Shown in pieces: positions 48,273 through 57,428 of a stretch of 64,000 nt of DNA. A model generated the notes under the pieces. The model made no database searches and was not told where the DNA came from. It saw only the letters and a list, made by a program, of their open reading frames with translations. Each line of letters starts with the position of its first letter. The first letter of the stretch is position 1. Origin of the DNA: Methanospirillum lacunae (GTDB lineage: Archaea; Halobacteriota; Methanomicrobia; Methanomicrobiales; Methanospirillaceae); NCBI RefSeq assembly GCF_003173355.1, contig NZ_QGMY01000003.1, positions 1-64,000 of the forward strand, in the 5' to 3' direction. Position numbers and translations under genes: made by a program.

Positions 48273-51200
48273 TCACACTACGACCACATATGCAACACGG
48301 GACTTCTCATTTACTCCCATGTCATTCTTCACAGACAGAGTTACTGTATACTCACCAGGATTTACATAGGTGTGAGACGGAGCAATTGGAGTTGTATTGA
48401 ACGAATTTGTACGGTCACCAAAGTCCCAGTACCACTCAGTTACGTTTGATTGATTTGGAGTGTAATCTTCAAATTGGACAGTGAACGGATGAGTTCCACT
48501 GTACTTCTTCCCTGCAGCCCCGAAATTCACATCCTTTGGTCTTGACTTGTTTTCAATCAGGATCGTCTTTACTGCCGATCCAGATTGACCATCCCAGTTG
48601 GTCCCAGTCATATTGACAGTGTATGATCCCTCTGTAGAGTATGCGTGAACAATTGACGAGGAGTCAGTAGTTGTTGAGTTGCCATCACCAAAATTCCAGA
48701 TCCAATGGATAGGTTGACCTTTGGATGTGTCGATAAAGGTGATTGGTTGATTAACAATTCCCCACTCTCCTGACGGATCAGTCACGAAATCGGCGTACAC
48801 CGGGCCTTTTACACGGACAACATTTGAAGCAGTACCATTCCCGTACGGATTAGTTACAGTCAGGTTTACTGTGTATGTTCCCGCATTCTGGTAATAATTT
48901 ACCGCAGGTGTACCTATTGAGGTATTTCCATCTCCAAACTGCCAATACCACCCATTGATGGATTCACCCTTTGATGTGTCAACAAACGTCACTCTCTCAA
49001 ACCGGTTGGCAATATCAGGAGTAACGGTGAAACTTGCTTCTGGAGCCTTTTGTACACTGATATTAATTCTAGATCTTGAAACATTCCAAGCACCATAATA
49101 TGGATTACTCACATTAAGTGTAACATTGTGCCAACCTTCGGATGTAAACTGATGATATGGACTCTTATTAGTATCATTTGGCTGAATATCATCAAAGTTC
49201 CAGTCCCAGTTAGTAATATCGGCCTGTGGAGCGGAGAGATCAGTAAACTTAACCACCATTGATCCATTCACCGGAACTACAGATGTACCATTAGGGGTAA
49301 AGTTAGCATACACCGGACTTCCAACTTCAATGGTTTTATTTGCAACTTTTGTTAAACCGGAAGTATCAGTCACTGAAAGTGTCACATTATAGTTTCCTTC
49401 CTGGTTGAACGTGTGAATCACCGATGAACCAGATCCAAGGCTTGTTTGATCACCAAAATTCCAACTACGGCTGGAGACTAAAGATTGTGGAGTTGAATTA
49501 TCTGTGAAATTAACTGTAAAGGGGTAATATCCCTTAGTCTGGTTTGCAGCAATGTTAGCCTGAAGGCAATTAGTTAAATTGATACTCAGATGCTTGACAC
49601 TCCAATTTAATTGCGGGTTTGTTGCTTGAAGATCTACCTGATAGGTTCCGGCTTGTGGATACTCAAAAACCGGATTACTCTGATGATAGACATTTTTATA
49701 TGAACCATTTAAATAATAAAAAGTCCAGTACCAGTCATTTGGATCATCAGTAGAGTTATCCATAAATTGGACACTCAGAGGAAACGTCCCGCATTTTGGA
49801 GAATAACTGATATCTGCTACCAGGTTCTCATATACAGTCACCTGTTTCGTTGTGGTATTCCCTTTTGTTGGATCGCTACCATAACAACGTGGATCATATA
49901 CTGTGAGACTTACATTGTACGTCCCATTGCGGGAATAACTATAACTGGCATTTCTAGTAGGGGCCATATGGTCTGGTGAAAAACGCCATTCCCAACGGGT
50001 ATATTGATCTACACCTGAAGAAGTATCAGTGAAATTAAAAACTGCGCTTGAATCGCGATCGATAGTTGGTGGAACAGAAGGATCCCATGTAAAGTTTGCA
50101 TAGAGCCCAGTTACATTTACCCACTGACTCGACTGATTCCAGATTCCAAATGTATTATTCCATCCAATCTGGGTAACATTGTAACGACCTGGCAAATAAT
50201 ACGTATGATTGACCCAGTTCTGCGATAAATTGATGTCTTCCGTACCATCATCATAAATCCAAGTTATATTATCAAGATTACTTCCAGATGAATTATCCCT
50301 AAAAGTGACATTCACAGGGAATGCCGCACATGAGTATTGATATGGGGTAAAATTGGAAGTGATATTATCATATACCAACAATGGAAGGCTTGTCTGATTC
50401 CAGCCATAACTTGTGTTCGTTTTCAAAGTGACGGTATATACCCCGGGTTTCTCAAAAATATGGGTGAAATTCTCTGATGTGTTAATCTCATAACCACTTG
50501 AATTGGAGATATTCCATTCAGGAATAAGTTGAATGGCAGGCGTTGCATCAAATGTCCATGACTTATAATTTAGATCTGCCTTTAATGGTGCCGGGCCTTT
50601 GTCAATTAATACATGTGTATAATTATCGGTGATATTGAAATCAGAAACAGGAGGAGGATACATGACAAAAGAATATGTACTGTAATTCATCGGGTAAATG
50701 ATGGAGTCCGTTGAATTAGTTGCAGTGACATTAACATCATATGTCCATGGCGTGGATGGAGACGTATATGGAAAAGTATGGTTGAATGCATTTAGCCCAT
50801 TTGCAGGATTGTCAGTTGGTTGCTGATATGTAGTACCATCACTAAATTTCCAGTTCAGAATATCAGGAGTTGAACTATTTGAAGAAATATTGAATTTAAA
50901 CCGGGCCTGATATTGATACGTTGGAAATGTCTGATTAATTGAACCATTAATCGGAAGTTTCACAAGTACCGTTGTATCATTAGTCAAGGGAGTACATTTT
51001 AAGGGGTTTGGATCTGAACCATTCCAGGCAGACCAAGTCATAATATATTTCCCAGGTCCTGGAATGGAAAGATCAGTATAATTATCAGGGAGTGTATTTT
51101 GATCAGAATCTAAAACAGTTGTAGTCCCAAAGCGCTTTATAGAACTGGAGAAATTATCAGCAATCTGGTCTTGTGCTATTCCTTCTTTATCAGCAACATA

Positions 51201-51398
51201 AAACCTCTTTGTCACTGACGAATAATTATCGACAAAGAAAGTGAGGTTATCAGATGCTAAATCGTATAAATATTGAGGTTCAGAGCAGGGATAACTTTCA
51301 ATCGTTACATCACCCGCAGAAACCACATTCACAAGCCCAAATAAGGCAATAATCAACATTGATGTAATAATAAACAAGTTGAATTCAATTTTTCCCAT
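48273..51398 (-). CDS. Giant secreted multi-PKD surface protein
   Basis: This is a secreted protein of about 1,041 residues. ATG 51398 has GGGGAG 6 bases upstream and starts the signal peptide MGKIEFNLFIITSMLIIALFGLVNVVSA. The mature protein is almost entirely PKD-like modules of 80-90 residues, about ten in all; the last five carry clear signatures (SWNFGDQTS, DWNFDDIQP, WYWQFGDGNTS, WIWNFGDGNST, WYWDFGDRTNS). There are many NxS/T sites. Like its neighbour it ends in a PKD strand (VAYVVVV) with no membrane anchor. The gene is on the same strand as the PEGA/PKD gene but has its own promoter. The two are probably adhesins or S-layer-associated fibres; no ligand is indicated. Confidence 0.86.
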   Translation of the reverse strand: MGKIEFNLFIITSMLIIALFGLVNVVSAGDVTIESYPCSEPQYLYDLASDNLTFFVDNYSSVTKRFYVADKEGIAQDQIADNFSSSIKRFGTTTVLDSDQNTLPDNYTDLSIPGPGKYIMTWSAWNGSDPNPLKCTPLTNDTTVLVKLPINGSINQTFPTYQYQARFKFNISSNSSTPDILNWKFSDGTTYQQPTDNPANGLNAFNHTFPYTSPSTPWTYDVNVTATNSTDSIIYPMNYSTYSFVMYPPPVSDFNITDNYTHVLIDKGPAPLKADLNYKSWTFDATPAIQLIPEWNISNSSGYEINTSENFTHIFEKPGVYTVTLKTNTSYGWNQTSLPLLVYDNITSNFTPYQYSCAAFPVNVTFRDNSSGSNLDNITWIYDDGTEDINLSQNWVNHTYYLPGRYNVTQIGWNNTFGIWNQSSQWVNVTGLYANFTWDPSVPPTIDRDSSAVFNFTDTSSGVDQYTRWEWRFSPDHMAPTRNASYSYSRNGTYNVSLTVYDPRCYGSDPTKGNTTTKQVTVYENLVADISYSPKCGTFPLSVQFMDNSTDDPNDWYWTFYYLNGSYKNVYHQSNPVFEYPQAGTYQVDLQATNPQLNWSVKHLSINLTNCLQANIAANQTKGYYPFTVNFTDNSTPQSLVSSRSWNFGDQTSLGSGSSVIHTFNQEGNYNVTLSVTDTSGLTKVANKTIEVGSPVYANFTPNGTSVVPVNGSMVVKFTDLSAPQADITNWDWNFDDIQPNDTNKSPYHQFTSEGWHNVTLNVSNPYYGAWNVSRSRINISVQKAPEASFTVTPDIANRFERVTFVDTSKGESINGWYWQFGDGNTSIGTPAVNYYQNAGTYTVNLTVTNPYGNGTASNVVRVKGPVYADFVTDPSGEWGIVNQPITFIDTSKGQPIHWIWNFGDGNSTTTDSSSIVHAYSTEGSYTVNMTGTNWDGQSGSAVKTILIENKSRPKDVNFGAAGKKYSGTHPFTVQFEDYTPNQSNVTEWYWDFGDRTNSFNTTPIAPSHTYVNPGEYTVTLSVKNDMGVNEKSRVAYVVVV

Positions 51399-51505
51399 TT
51401 TTACTCCCCACATCAGTTCTACCCTGATTGTACCAATCTTTCTTCTTCAAATCCCACACCTGACACTTCAGGATAAAGAAGTTTTACCGGTGTAATCAGA
51501 ACGCG

Positions 51506-51514
51506 ATATATAGA
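51506..51514 (-). promoter_or_regulatory. TATA box of the multi-PKD gene
   Basis: On the minus strand this reads CTATATATC, about 110 bases before the ATG at 51398, the same arrangement as the other PKD gene. The rest of the 280-base gap to the cyclophilin gene holds a 10-bp palindrome GATCATGATC at 51633-51642 and AT-rich sequence only. Confidence 0.55.
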
Positions 51515-51678
51515 AGATCATATTCTTCACATAATATAAATATTATTATATCTTTATCACCTGCCCGAATTATAGAAAACAACAAAAGGAGATCATTCAC
51601 TCCTACCTCATGAAACGCAGATAGTCTCACGGGATCATGATCAGAGAACCTATCATCACCAAGGTTTAACCAATATAT

Positions 51679-52152
51679 ATGGCAGAACCTACCAGGGTCC
51701 AGTTGTCAACAAACAAGGGCGATATCCTGATAGAACTTTATGAAAACCGCCCGATTACAACGGGAAATTTTGTAAAACTGATCTCAGAAGGATTCTATGA
51801 TGGAATCGTTTTCCACCGGGTCATTGACAAATTCATGATCCAAGGTGGATGTCCAAAAGGTACCGGAACTGGCGGTCCTGGATACACAATACGTGATGAA
51901 TTCACCGCTGATAACCGGAACGATCGGGGAACAATCTCTATGGCAAATGCAGGGCCAAACACCGGCGGAAGCCAATTCTTCATCAATCTGGTTAACAACA
52001 ATTACCTTGACAAAAATCATCCAGTATTTGGCAAGGTAGTCAGCGGGATGGATGTGGTCGATGCAATTGCTAAAGTTAAAACTGACAGAAATGATCGGCC
52101 AAAAGAAGACATTGTTATCCAGAAGGCAACGGTAGTCTCTAAAAAAGAGTAA
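51679..52152 (+). CDS. ppiA: Cyclophilin-type peptidyl-prolyl isomerase
   Basis: This speeds cis-trans isomerisation at proline during folding. The 157-residue protein has no signal peptide and so acts in the cytosol. The family pattern is complete: [29 protein letters not shown] in pieces (residues 30-57, including the active-site Arg-Phe pair FHRV and FMIQGG), [16 protein letters not shown] and [14 protein letters not shown]. It starts with ATG 51679, with no Shine-Dalgarno sequence, so its mRNA may have a short leader. It is convergent with the FKBP-type gene, 20 bases away; the two isomerase types side by side may be chance. Confidence 0.94.
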   Translation: MAEPTRVQLSTNKGDILIELYENRPITTGNFVKLISEGFYDGIVFHRVIDKFMIQGGCPKGTGTGGPGYTIRDEFTADNRNDRGTISMANAGPNTGGSQFFINLVNNNYLDKNHPVFGKVVSGMDVVDAIAKVKTDRNDRPKEDIVIQKATVVSKKE

Positions 52153-52172
52153 TATCGTATCAGAAAACAGGA

Positions 52173-52865
52173 TTATTCCTTGATTTCTTCAGCCTTTTTT
52201 TCAGGTTTCGGATACTTCTCTATATACTGAATTTCTTCAATACCATTGACCAGATCAAATATTGAGATCGTGATGTAAGGCTTACTGCTGACAAAGCGTC
52301 TGCTATATGAATAAATGCCAGCTGGAAGGTCAACTTTAGCAACACCATTCTCAATAGATACACTCGTCTCAAGTCCGGAAAAGATGCTTATCAGACCCTT
52401 TATCTGCTCTGCTGGATCTTCAACAAATCCTTCGATCTTATATGAATAATCCAATGTCTGACCAGCGAGCGGGTGATTAAAATCAACGAGAACACGATTC
52501 CCGATCATCTTAACAACAGTGCCTTCACCGGTATTCGGAATATTTACCCGCATACCGACAGATGGCTTCTCATTGAAGACTTTCTTCTCATATGAGCGCA
52601 TCAGTTCCTGTTCACGCTCCCCGAAAGCCTTCTCTGGTGGGATCTCAATCGTACCTTCATCCCCAGGCTCCTTCCCCATCACAGCCTCATCAAGACCGAG
52701 AAGAATCTGTTGTTTACCTGCGCATACTATCACAGGCTCGTACTTCTTCTTCTCATCAAATGCACCAGATTCACGTGCTTCGGTCTCGCTGGTCGTATCA
52801 AAAACCATCCCGAAACTGCGTCCGGTATAACTGAGTTTTATAAAATCTCCTTCTTTGACAGGCAT
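52173..52865 (-). CDS. FKBP-type peptidyl-prolyl isomerase (SlyD-like)
   Basis: This is a cytosolic prolyl isomerase and chaperone. The open frame extends to 53009, but ATG 52865 begins the typical MPVKEGDFIKLSYTGRSFG; the extra 48 codons would overlap the CYTH gene. The resulting 230 residues contain an FKBP core (VFDTTSE; LLGLDEAVMGKEPGDEGTIEIPPEKAFG), an inserted IF chaperone domain (VGMRVNIPNTGEGTVVKMIGN), the return strand NHPLAGQTLDYSYKI, and an archaeal C-terminal extension of about 80 residues ending in a Glu/Lys-rich tail. The extended length is usual for long archaeal FKBPs. Confidence 0.92.
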   Translation of the reverse strand: MPVKEGDFIKLSYTGRSFGMVFDTTSETEARESGAFDEKKKYEPVIVCAGKQQILLGLDEAVMGKEPGDEGTIEIPPEKAFGEREQELMRSYEKKVFNEKPSVGMRVNIPNTGEGTVVKMIGNRVLVDFNHPLAGQTLDYSYKIEGFVEDPAEQIKGLISIFSGLETSVSIENGVAKVDLPAGIYSYSRRFVSSKPYITISIFDLVNGIEEIQYIEKYPKPEKKAEEIKE

Positions 52866-52914
52866 TCTTGGTTCCTTTATTAAATGGGAAGCCATATAGA
52901 TAAAAGGTAGGACA

Positions 52915-53442
52915 ATGCTGGAGATCGAGATTAAAGTCCGGGTCCCGGACATCAAAGCGGTCAGAGAACAGGTAATAGCATCAGGAGGAGTCCTCACTGA
53001 GACACTCACAGAACATGACTCATATTATAATGCCCCCCACCGGGACTTTGGAATAACAGATGAAGCATTGCGCCTCAGAGAAACGGGTACAAAAACTACG
53101 GTTACCTACAAGGGACCCAAAGATACTATTCTTGGTTCAAAAGTCAGGGAGGAACTCAACCTCGATATCACTGATCCGAAAATCTTTGATTCCATCATTA
53201 CCCGCCTTGGATTTGTAATGGTGGCAGTTGTGCAAAAGCGCAGAGAGTACTACCAATATCAGGACTTCACCATATCTCTTGATCAGGTTGAAGGACTTGG
53301 AAACTTTGTGGAGATAGAATTAATATCAGATTCAAATGCAGAAATGGCAGCTGCACGTGTAGATGAAACTGCAATAAAAATGGGAGTTACCGGGGAGAGG
53401 ATAACCCTCTCTTATCTTGAACTCCTTCTTTCTACACGTTGA
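52915..53442 (+). CDS. cyaB: CYTH-domain protein (class IV adenylate cyclase/triphosphatase-like)
   Basis: This 175-residue protein is a CYTH tunnel-fold enzyme that acts on triphosphate groups with divalent metal. It has the EIEIKVRV start (ExExK motif, residues 3-7), HDSYYNAPHRDFG, LRLRETG, VTYKGPK, KRREYYQYQDFTISLDQVEGLGNFVEIEL with alternating basic and acidic tunnel residues. It matches the CyaB/ThTPase-like group; some members make cAMP, others hydrolyse triphosphate, and archaeal ones are mostly untested. It overlaps the convergent phosphoesterase gene by 11 bases and is divergent from the FKBP gene with a 49-base gap. Confidence 0.88.
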   Translation: MLEIEIKVRVPDIKAVREQVIASGGVLTETLTEHDSYYNAPHRDFGITDEALRLRETGTKTTVTYKGPKDTILGSKVREELNLDITDPKIFDSIITRLGFVMVAVVQKRREYYQYQDFTISLDQVEGLGNFVEIELISDSNAEMAAARVDETAIKMGVTGERITLSYLELLLSTR

Positions 53443-54073
53443 GAAGTTTTATCTCAATATCTTTTGCGTCTTCACCAAAATGGATCATGGCACAGTTGCC
53501 CATTGCGGCCGGACCGGGGTTTACTGCCTTGATTCCATCAGCTTCATAAATACCCCGTTGTTCATGGACATGGGCACAGCAGATCAGGTCAAATTTCTCG
53601 ACATACTTCTTCACAGTTGCTGAACCGACATGATTACCCGCAATCTCATCAAGGATGCCCTGAGGAGGCGCATGTGAAATGAGAACATTGTGAGTTGCCC
53701 TTTCCATTTTACTTACTGAACTTTTGAGCAGATCATCGATCTGTTTATCGGTCAGTTCGAAAGGTGTTCCAAACGGAGTAGGATTAGATCCTCCTATACC
53801 AACCAGAGATATCTTGCCGAGGTTCATTGTCGAACCATGAAGGTTCACACTGCTGGAACGCTCAAGGGCATCTAGTACCTCTTTGGGATCGCAGTTCCCC
53901 GGAACCGAGAAACTGGGGACATCGATACGTGAAAAACAGGTATCAACATCCTGGGCAGTTCCCATATTGGTGATATCCCCTGCGATGAATACGACATCAG
54001 GAGCGAGTTCCATGAAGGACTCGATCATCCCGTATTCACCGTGCAGATCTGCAAGCAGGAGCGCTTTCAACAT
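53432..54073 (-). CDS. Calcineurin-like metallophosphoesterase
   Basis: This 213-residue cytosolic protein has the dimetal phosphoesterase motifs in order: ADLHGEY (DxH), IAGDITNMG (GD), VPGNCDP (GNC/GNH position with Asn), ISHAPPQG (H) and CAHVHEQRG (HxH). The usual GNHE is GNCD here, a change common in archaeal YfcE-like relatives. The substrate could be a phosphodiester such as cyclic nucleotide or DNA ends, but this is open. It lies 5 bases downstream of the B12-type radical SAM gene and is convergent, with an 11-base overlap, with the CYTH gene. Confidence 0.85.
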   Translation of the reverse strand: MLKALLLADLHGEYGMIESFMELAPDVVFIAGDITNMGTAQDVDTCFSRIDVPSFSVPGNCDPKEVLDALERSSSVNLHGSTMNLGKISLVGIGGSNPTPFGTPFELTDKQIDDLLKSSVSKMERATHNVLISHAPPQGILDEIAGNHVGSATVKKYVEKFDLICCAHVHEQRGIYEADGIKAVNPGPAAMGNCAMIHFGEDAKDIEIKLLNV

Positions 54074-54078
54074 GAGTA

Positions 54079-55197
54079 CTAATATGGAACCCGTCTAAAA
54101 AATCTTAACTCAGGGTCGTTCCATGAACCGGTCACTTTCCCTGCAAGGGCGAGAGAACCTAAAGCAACTTCTGCCTCAGGTATGACCGGGGTAGATCGTG
54201 TGCCTGCCAGTGGTGTTCCGGGAAGTGGAATGAACCGGTGAGCATGAACAAAACCTGATTTACATACTTCACGGACAAGGCTGACTGTCTCCTCCTGTTC
54301 CTCATCAGTCTCATCCGGAAACCCGAAAATCACATCTACCACCGGTACAAGGCCTCCGTCCCTGATATGATCCAAGGCTGACAGCGCATCAGCACAGGAA
54401 TGACCGCGACAAAGTCTTGAAAGGACAGCGTCACTTCCAGACTGTACACCCATGTGGAGCTTTTTATTGTCGCAAAAGGTCCGAATCAATTCCACTGATT
54501 CTTCAGTGATCCACTCTGGCCGTACCTCACTAGGAAATGTTCCAAAATAGAGTTCACGATCCCCATCATTTTTAAGGATTTTCATGAGGCGCTCTACTTT
54601 ACCTAACTCCAGATGTCGGCCGTCTGAACCATATGCCAGAGCATTCGGTGTCACCAGTCTAATCTGTTTGAAATGTTTTGCAAGTTCCCTAATTGAATCA
54701 AGACTACGATGCCGCATACGGTGTCCAAAAATACAAGGCGTCTGGCAATATTGACAAGCATATGGACATCCCCGGGAAATCTCTATATATCCCTTATACT
54801 CGCTAAAACTCGGATAGGCATCAAGCAACACTGAGTGATCCACCTGAACGAGCCCATCCCGAGTTGCAACTCCCGGAGGTGGAGAAAGACCATGTTCAAT
54901 TCGATCAAGGAGCCTTGGTACAGTAAATTCCCCCTCACCAACCACAACATAATCAGCTACATCAACAAGTTCTTCATAACATGCTGTTGCGTGAGGACCG
55001 CCAACGACTGTTATACACGATGCGTCAGAGATCTCATCAAGATAGCCGGGAGCCTGAATTGAATTCAGACTGTAAAGAGTAACATCACCCCCGGGGATTG
55101 AAGAGGAAACAAGATGATAGCCATGGAGTTCGCAGGCTGCATAGAGAGCAGCAAAACTGTTGCGCTGGGAAGTAATCTCACGCCATCGTACATCCAT
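54079..55197 (-). CDS. B12-binding-like/radical SAM protein
   Basis: This 372-residue protein has an N-terminal cobalamin-binding-like fold (about 1-125, with ITVVGGPHATACYEELVD and VVVGEGEFTVPRLLDRI) and a radical SAM domain with the cluster triad in GCPYACQYCQTPCIFG (C-x3-C-x2-C). The domain continues with GVQSGSDAVLSRLCRGH and DVIFGFPDETDEEQEETV. The B12 part lacks the DxHxxG lower-ligand His, as in many members. It fits the archaeal MJ_1487-like group, whose reaction is unknown. It is co-directional with the phosphoesterase gene (5-base gap) and may be in one transcript with it. Confidence 0.82.
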   Translation of the reverse strand: MDVRWREITSQRNSFAALYAACELHGYHLVSSSIPGGDVTLYSLNSIQAPGYLDEISDASCITVVGGPHATACYEELVDVADYVVVGEGEFTVPRLLDRIEHGLSPPPGVATRDGLVQVDHSVLLDAYPSFSEYKGYIEISRGCPYACQYCQTPCIFGHRMRHRSLDSIRELAKHFKQIRLVTPNALAYGSDGRHLELGKVERLMKILKNDGDRELYFGTFPSEVRPEWITEESVELIRTFCDNKKLHMGVQSGSDAVLSRLCRGHSCADALSALDHIRDGGLVPVVDVIFGFPDETDEEQEETVSLVREVCKSGFVHAHRFIPLPGTPLAGTRSTPVIPEAEVALGSLALAGKVTGSWNDPELRFFRRVPY

Positions 55198-55279
55198 GTC
55201 TAAAAAGTGCCTCTGATTGAAAGAATATTCTTGAAAACGAAGTGAATGAAATCAGATATAAACCTAAATTGTAATTTCA

Positions 55280-55726
55280 TTACAGTCGCTGCCGCATACG
55301 AAGTGATTTATCAGCAATCTGGTAAATCTGTCCGTCATAATATTCAGCGTACACCCGAACCTGATCTTCACCATCTGTTCCTTTGAGCACTACCTCACTC
55401 TGTGCCTTAGGAGGAAGTTCAAACCGTTCAACAGAACCATCACTCCGCTTTATCATAATCCAGGAACTCCTGACCATCTTCTGCCCTTTACCTCCTGAGA
55501 AAAAGACCTGAATTGTCTTGTCTGCCTGGTCCTTGTCATTAATTTGTGCTGAAACAGCGTTATCCTGAGGAGGTGCCGGATACGTTTCCAGACTGTTTGA
55601 GATTTGTGTAGGACTTGCAGATTCCTTTTGGGCTCCCGTATTCGGAGATACCACAACCTGATGTTGAGCACATCCTGCAACAAGAAGGATGAAAACAAGG
55701 CAAAGAAGGGGAATGATTAACCGCAT
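55280..55726 (-). CDS. Predicted lipoprotein
   Basis: I do not recognise a family. The 148-residue protein has a lipoprotein signal (IIPLLCLVFILLVAGC, with the lipobox-type LVAGC at residues 15-19), then a short linker and a beta-rich outer domain (about 55-148) with the pattern KTIQVFFSGGKGQKMVRS, SDGSVERFELPPKA and DGEDQVRVYAEYYDGQIYQ. It is anchored outside the membrane. It follows the RecA-like gene pair by 44 bases on the same strand and may belong to that transcript. Confidence 0.75.
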   Translation of the reverse strand: MRLIIPLLCLVFILLVAGCAQHQVVVSPNTGAQKESASPTQISNSLETYPAPPQDNAVSAQINDKDQADKTIQVFFSGGKGQKMVRSSWIMIKRSDGSVERFELPPKAQSEVVLKGTDGEDQVRVYAEYYDGQIYQIADKSLRMRQRL

Positions 55727-55770
55727 AAAGAATAATAATGAGAATCAGATTATAAAAATCTACTCAGTTT

Positions 55771-56469
55771 TCAGAAGACGTTTGCCTCTGTGTAAACAAT
55801 CATTGATTCTTTAAGAATCTCATACGGCTTAACCTCACGGGAATGGCCAGACATCCGCATTTTGACCACTTCTATAGCAAGATGAATATCAGAAACCGAG
55901 TCACCTCTCGCATATCTCAGGAGAATAACGGTATCACTGAGATACTCAATCAGATTATATCTGCTTGAAAACTCATTTTCTTTATCTGCTTCACTCGTGA
56001 GAAGAGAAGTACAATTCAGGTCGCGTAGACGATCAAGAAAACGCATCATTTCCCGTCTTCTTGTAGCATCATCATCAAACAGGTCTTCAAACAGAGATAC
56101 TGGATCTATGGTAACCCGGTGAGCTCCTGTGCGTTTGATCAGTTCAGGTAACTCGTTCTTGACACTGTTTATTGCAAGATTAAAATCAGATGGATCAAGA
56201 TTTACAATCGTGAGAGATTTTCCAAGATACGGTGTAATATCCCATCCTTTATCCCGCATGTAATATTCAATCCTGCCTGTCCGTTCTTCAAGGGTAATAT
56301 GGATTACATTCTCACCATTAAGAAGACCGGACCAAAGAAAATACAGAGCAAAGTTTGTTTTACCACACCCATACTGCCCAATTACGGATGCTACGGTACC
56401 GGGAATCAGCCCTCCGGAAAGCATCTCATCAAGACCTTTAATACCGAAGGTAATTCGATCACCACTCAT
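55771..56469 (-). CDS. RecA/KaiC-superfamily ATPase (ArlH-like), first of a pair
   Basis: This 232-residue protein is one RecA-type ATPase domain. It has a GLDEMLSGGLIPG start typical of KaiC/RAD55 and ArlH proteins, a complete Walker A GQYGCGKTNFAL (residues 31-42), the acidic HITLEERTG, and a Walker B-like region HRVTIDPVSLFEDLFDDD. A basic phrase MRMSGHSREVKPYEI lies near the end. It overlaps the upstream RecA-like gene by an ATGA, so both are translated together, probably as a heteromeric complex. The pair is divergent from an ArlI/ArlJ-type operon. In archaella, ArlH sits beneath ArlI at the motor, so a similar role is plausible; a circadian-type KaiC function is not indicated. Confidence 0.8.
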   Translation of the reverse strand: MSGDRITFGIKGLDEMLSGGLIPGTVASVIGQYGCGKTNFALYFLWSGLLNGENVIHITLEERTGRIEYYMRDKGWDITPYLGKSLTIVNLDPSDFNLAINSVKNELPELIKRTGAHRVTIDPVSLFEDLFDDDATRRREMMRFLDRLRDLNCTSLLTSEADKENEFSSRYNLIEYLSDTVILLRYARGDSVSDIHLAIEVVKMRMSGHSREVKPYEILKESMIVYTEANVF

Positions 56470-57299
56470 ATTATCACCCTGATATTGCTGACTTCAAATC
56501 CACGTCCAGGAGTAATCCGTACAGCAAACTTAACCATCTCCCGATCTTCAAGATGGATCATAACTCCCCGAAATTTTTCTATGTACAAAACCCTCTGTCG
56601 TTTTGCCGAGGAGGATTCTTCCCATCTGAAATGAATGACTGCATCAACTGCATCAGCCACCTCTGTCTCCTGCCACTGATTAAGGATACCTTTAGTCAGA
56701 ATAAGGTAGAAAGTGGTGTTCCATTTTTTTGCCACACGCTGAAGACCGCGTAGAAATGCCGTGAGATCAGGCCATGTCCCGGCAGCAATATGTTGTGTCG
56801 CAAGCTCAGTAAGTGAGTCGATGGTTACCATACTCTCTTTTGGAATATCAGAGAGCATATCAGCGAGGGTTGAAAGCACACTATCATGGACTTTTCGTCT
56901 CTTTTCCATCCGCTCAATGATATCTTCATAATCTGAGTACCATCCAATTGGGACAAGACTCGAATCAAAATAGATGTCTGAGAGATCATCAAACTGAACA
57001 TTCGCGATGTGAGTCAGGAGATCAGGAGAGAAAGACAGCTCAATTTCTCTGAGAATATCTTCCCGCATCTTGGTAACAGTGATATACCTGATATCAGCAG
57101 GTATTATTACCTTTTTGTCTGGAGAACCTCGCGCCATTATCAGGGAGAGATAAATGAGAGAAGTATATGCAAATTCGATCTTTCCTGATCCAATGTCTCC
57201 TTTCAGGAGTATAACAGAACCAGGAGGAACTCCACCTCCAAAAACCGGATCGAGTGTTGACAGACCAGTGGGCATATAACGATTTATTTCTGTATACAT
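56466..57299 (-). CDS. RecA/KaiC-superfamily protein with altered Walker A (ArlH-like)
   Basis: This 277-residue protein has a single RecA fold. ATG 57299 is chosen because GGAG lies 5 bases upstream; a TTG at 57302 is the alternative. After PTGLSTLDPVFGGGVPPGS comes the P-loop GDIGSGKIEFAY (about residues 34-45), in which the Ser/Thr that normally follows Lys and binds Mg2+ is Ile. A Walker B-like ESMVTIDSLTEL is kept. It may bind nucleotide without turning it over. It overlaps the next RecA-like gene by 4 bases. The two are related but not close copies. A TATA-like element on the minus strand at about 57335-57346 would serve both. Confidence 0.78.
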   Translation of the reverse strand: MYTEINRYMPTGLSTLDPVFGGGVPPGSVILLKGDIGSGKIEFAYTSLIYLSLIMARGSPDKKVIIPADIRYITVTKMREDILREIELSFSPDLLTHIANVQFDDLSDIYFDSSLVPIGWYSDYEDIIERMEKRRKVHDSVLSTLADMLSDIPKESMVTIDSLTELATQHIAAGTWPDLTAFLRGLQRVAKKWNTTFYLILTKGILNQWQETEVADAVDAVIHFRWEESSSAKRQRVLYIEKFRGVMIHLEDREMVKFAVRITPGRGFEVSNIRVII

Positions 57300-57428
57300 C
57301 AACTCTCCAAAAACCGATTATGAGTAGTCTTCCATTATTATACTTATACTCTTTCTTCCCGGTATAGGCAGTCATTCCTCAGCGTTTTTATCTGATGATA
57401 ACATATCATTCACTCATCAATATTAGAT

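Noticed and set aside
44383-51398. The repeated modules of the PKD proteins considered as DNA tandem repeats or CRISPR
   Set aside because: Repeats are at protein level only; the DNA copies are diverged and there is no short constant repeat with spacers.
51633-51642. The palindrome GATCATGATC before the cyclophilin gene as an operator
   Set aside because: It is short, stands alone and lies in sequence where such 10-mers may occur by chance; there is no neighbouring regulator.
52866-53009. Upstream extension of the FKBP frame by 48 codons
   Set aside because: It overlaps the divergent CYTH gene and lacks FKBP features; the ATG at 52865 begins the conserved N terminus.
55771-57299. A KaiABC-like clock from the two KaiC-type genes
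   Set aside because: Each protein has one RecA domain rather than two, no KaiA or KaiB is nearby, and the filament-operon context fits ArlH better.
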